Assembly (NCBI GenBank): GCA_023421075.1
Contig: JAEZUM010000035.1
Location: 1-40,162 of the forward strand
Source: Bacillota bacterium
Lineage (GTDB): Bacteria > Bacillota > Clostridia > Lachnospirales > Lachnospiraceae
Length of the DNA stretch: 40,162 nt
Reading direction: 5' to 3'
The notes under the pieces are model-generated. The model ran no database searches and had not been told where the DNA came from. It worked only from the letters and a program-made list of their open reading frames with translations. A program made the position numbers and the translations under genes. This document shows positions 38,714-40,162 of this stretch, in pieces (within the stretch, counting starts at the first letter, position 1; the number at the start of each line of letters is the position of its first letter).

Positions 38714-40162
38714 TTAAATTATTATGCAAATGAGACCGCCATTACTGTCATTGATGATTCGTTGCATGGTATCCTGAAGCTTTAACTGACTATCATCGGT
38801 TAATTTATTAATTTTCGTATTAATGCCATCGTCAACCAGTTGCCGAATGGTCTTTCCAAAAATATTGGTCTCCCAGATTCCCTCGGGATTTTCCTTGGCA
38901 TTGGCATTGATATAATTAATCAGATCCTTTGCCTGCTCTTCCGAACCGACAATCGGAGCAACCTCAGTCATAATGTCAGCCTTAATCATATGAATCGAAG
39001 GTGCGGTAGCCTTAATCTTAACTCCGAACTTATTACCATGCTTCATTATCTCAGGCTCTTCAATGGTTACTTCGTTACGCATCGGCGATACGATACCATA
39101 CCCCTTCTGCCGCACCTGATCCGCTGCATAGGATACCTTCTCGTACTCGGACTTTCTGCCGGCCAGATCCTTCAGTGTAGAAATTAACTGATATTCCCCA
39201 TTGATCGGGACCCCGATCAGATCACTTAAGATCTGGTAATAATACATGTCATCAAAATCTACATTTACGCTTACTACACCATCCTGCATATTGATTTTAT
39301 CAATCTTAAAGCGTTTCACGTATTGACTATCAGTATCCAGCGTGGATGTCTTGGTATCCTTCAGCTGGGAGATATTCTGGAACAAGCCCTTAACGGATGT
39401 TACCAGATCCTTTTTCAGCCAATGGTCCGTAGGAAGCATCTCAGCCCATTTCGGCATATAGAAATCCAGTTCGGTGATCGGGAAGGTAGAAAGAATATTC
39501 TCCATAATTCTGGTGATGTCTTCTTTGCGAAGCTGTTCTGCATTTACCGGAAGAACAGGTACGTTATATTCCTCCTGCATCTCCTCAGCGATATGAAGCG
39601 TTTCATTGGAATAGGGCTTATTTGTGTTTAACAACACAATAAAAGGCTTTCCGAGATGTTTTAATTCATTAATGGTACGCTCTTCGGGAAGCTTATAATT
39701 TGCTCTCGCAAGCTCACCAAAACTACCATCAGTCGTAACAACGATACCAATGGTAGAATGCTCGTTGATAACCTTCTTCGTTCCGATTTCAGCTGCCTGG
39801 GTAAACGGAATCTCATGGTCAAACCAAGGGGTTCTTACCATCCGCTCATGCTGATTCTCAATATGACCGGAGGCACCATCCACCATATATCCTACACAGT
39901 CAATCAGACGGATTTTAACCTTAGTATCATCGTCAAATGCGATCGTGGCAGCTTCCTTAGGTATGAATTTTGGCTCGGTCGTCATGATCGTCCTTCCGGC
40001 CGCAGCCTGCGGCAATTCATCAATTGCCCGCTCTTTGCTATGGACATCTTCGATACCCGGTATTACCAAGAGATCCATAAATCTCTTAATAAAGGTAGAC
40101 TTTCCTGTTCTAACCGGCCCTACCACACCTATGTATATTTCACCGCCTGTCCTAGCCTGAAT
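38714..40162 (-). CDS. spoIVA: Stage IV sporulation protein A (5' end outside window)
   Basis: SpoIVA is the ATPase that polymerises around the forespore and forms the base layer of the spore coat. The frame is open to the window edge, reading IQARTGGEIYIGVVGPVRTG, and lacks only an estimated eight to ten N-terminal residues compared with Bacillus SpoIVA. The Walker A loop GPVRTGKST, AAGRTIMTTEPKFIPKEAA and the invariant C-terminus NGGLICIII are present. ATP hydrolysis drives its assembly. This gene shows the organism forms endospores. It ends at a strong terminator and is separate from the hydrolase gene. Confidence 0.97.
   Translation of the reverse strand: MQARTGGEIYIGVVGPVRTGKSTFIKRFMDLLVIPGIEDVHSKERAIDELPQAAAGRTIMTTEPKFIPKEAATIAFDDDTKVKIRLIDCVGYMVDGASGHIENQHERMVRTPWFDHEIPFTQAAEIGTKKVINEHSTIGIVVTTDGSFGELARANYKLPEERTINELKHLGKPFIVLLNTNKPYSNETLHIAEEMQEEYNVPVLPVNAEQLRKEDITRIMENILSTFPITELDFYMPKWAEMLPTDHWLKKDLVTSVKGLFQNISQLKDTKTSTLDTDSQYVKRFKIDKINMQDGVVSVNVDFDDMYYYQILSDLIGVPINGEYQLISTLKDLAGRKSEYEKVSYAADQVRQKGYGIVSPMRNEVTIEEPEIMKHGNKFGVKIKATAPSIHMIKADIMTEVAPIVGSEEQAKDLINYINANAKENPEGIWETNIFGKTIRQLVDDGINTKINKLTDDSQLKLQDTMQRIINDSNGGLICIII

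Overview
The window looks like a chromosome segment of a spore-forming, low-to-moderate GC anaerobic Firmicute, most likely Clostridia of the Lachnospiraceae type (Lachnoclostridium/Clostridium phytofermentans-like). Reasons: a spoIVA gene, AGGAGG-type ribosome binding sites, consensus sigma-A promoters, minCDE together with divIVA and sepF, and the order radC-mreBCD-pbp2-minCDE-rodA-mgsA. The species is inferred from gene content and order only.

Bases 1-6940 are accessory. They begin with the 3' end of a group II intron (domains V and VI, 1-121). Next come a Cys-rich MarR regulator with a palindrome inside its promoter, a PAT/ArsN1-like acetyltransferase, a small Cys-containing membrane ORF, a TspO protein, a very AT-rich nucleotidyltransferase/nucleoside phosphorylase pair, an AviRa-like rRNA methyltransferase, a BlaI/MecI repressor with an exact TACAnnTGTA operator, and an AAA/DUF4143 ATPase. 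Much of this resembles a small-molecule or antibiotic resistance island.

Bases 6947-14691 hold core genes on the minus strand (yggS, sepF, ylmH, divIVA, then aroB, lspA and an rluD-type pseudouridine synthase), an HlyD-like membrane protein, and a plus-strand DUF378 gene. Bases 14757-25640 carry a P-loop protein, a lipoprotein DD-carboxypeptidase, mgsA, rodA, minE, minD, minC, a PBP2 with an insertion of about 240 residues, mreD, mreC and mreB: a cell-elongation and division-site module. Bases 25715-34308 carry radC, a DUF4321 protein, an aluminium-resistance/methionine gamma-lyase-like PLP enzyme, miaA, mutL and mutS. Bases 34309-40162 carry a 185-base imperfect inverted repeat, rnhA translationally coupled to a membrane-anchored MutS-like ATPase, an SH3b-NlpC/P60 hydrolase behind a perfect sigma-A promoter, and spoIVA, cut by the window edge.

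I saw no tRNA, rRNA or CRISPR array. The least explained parts are the long inverted repeat at 34552-34736, the multi-palindrome region upstream of the blaI-like gene, the AT-rich nucleotidyltransferase/phosphorylase pair, the minD leader in which the ribosome binding site can be paired away, and the MarR/acetyltransferase/small-ORF group. I found no clear multi-gene defence system.
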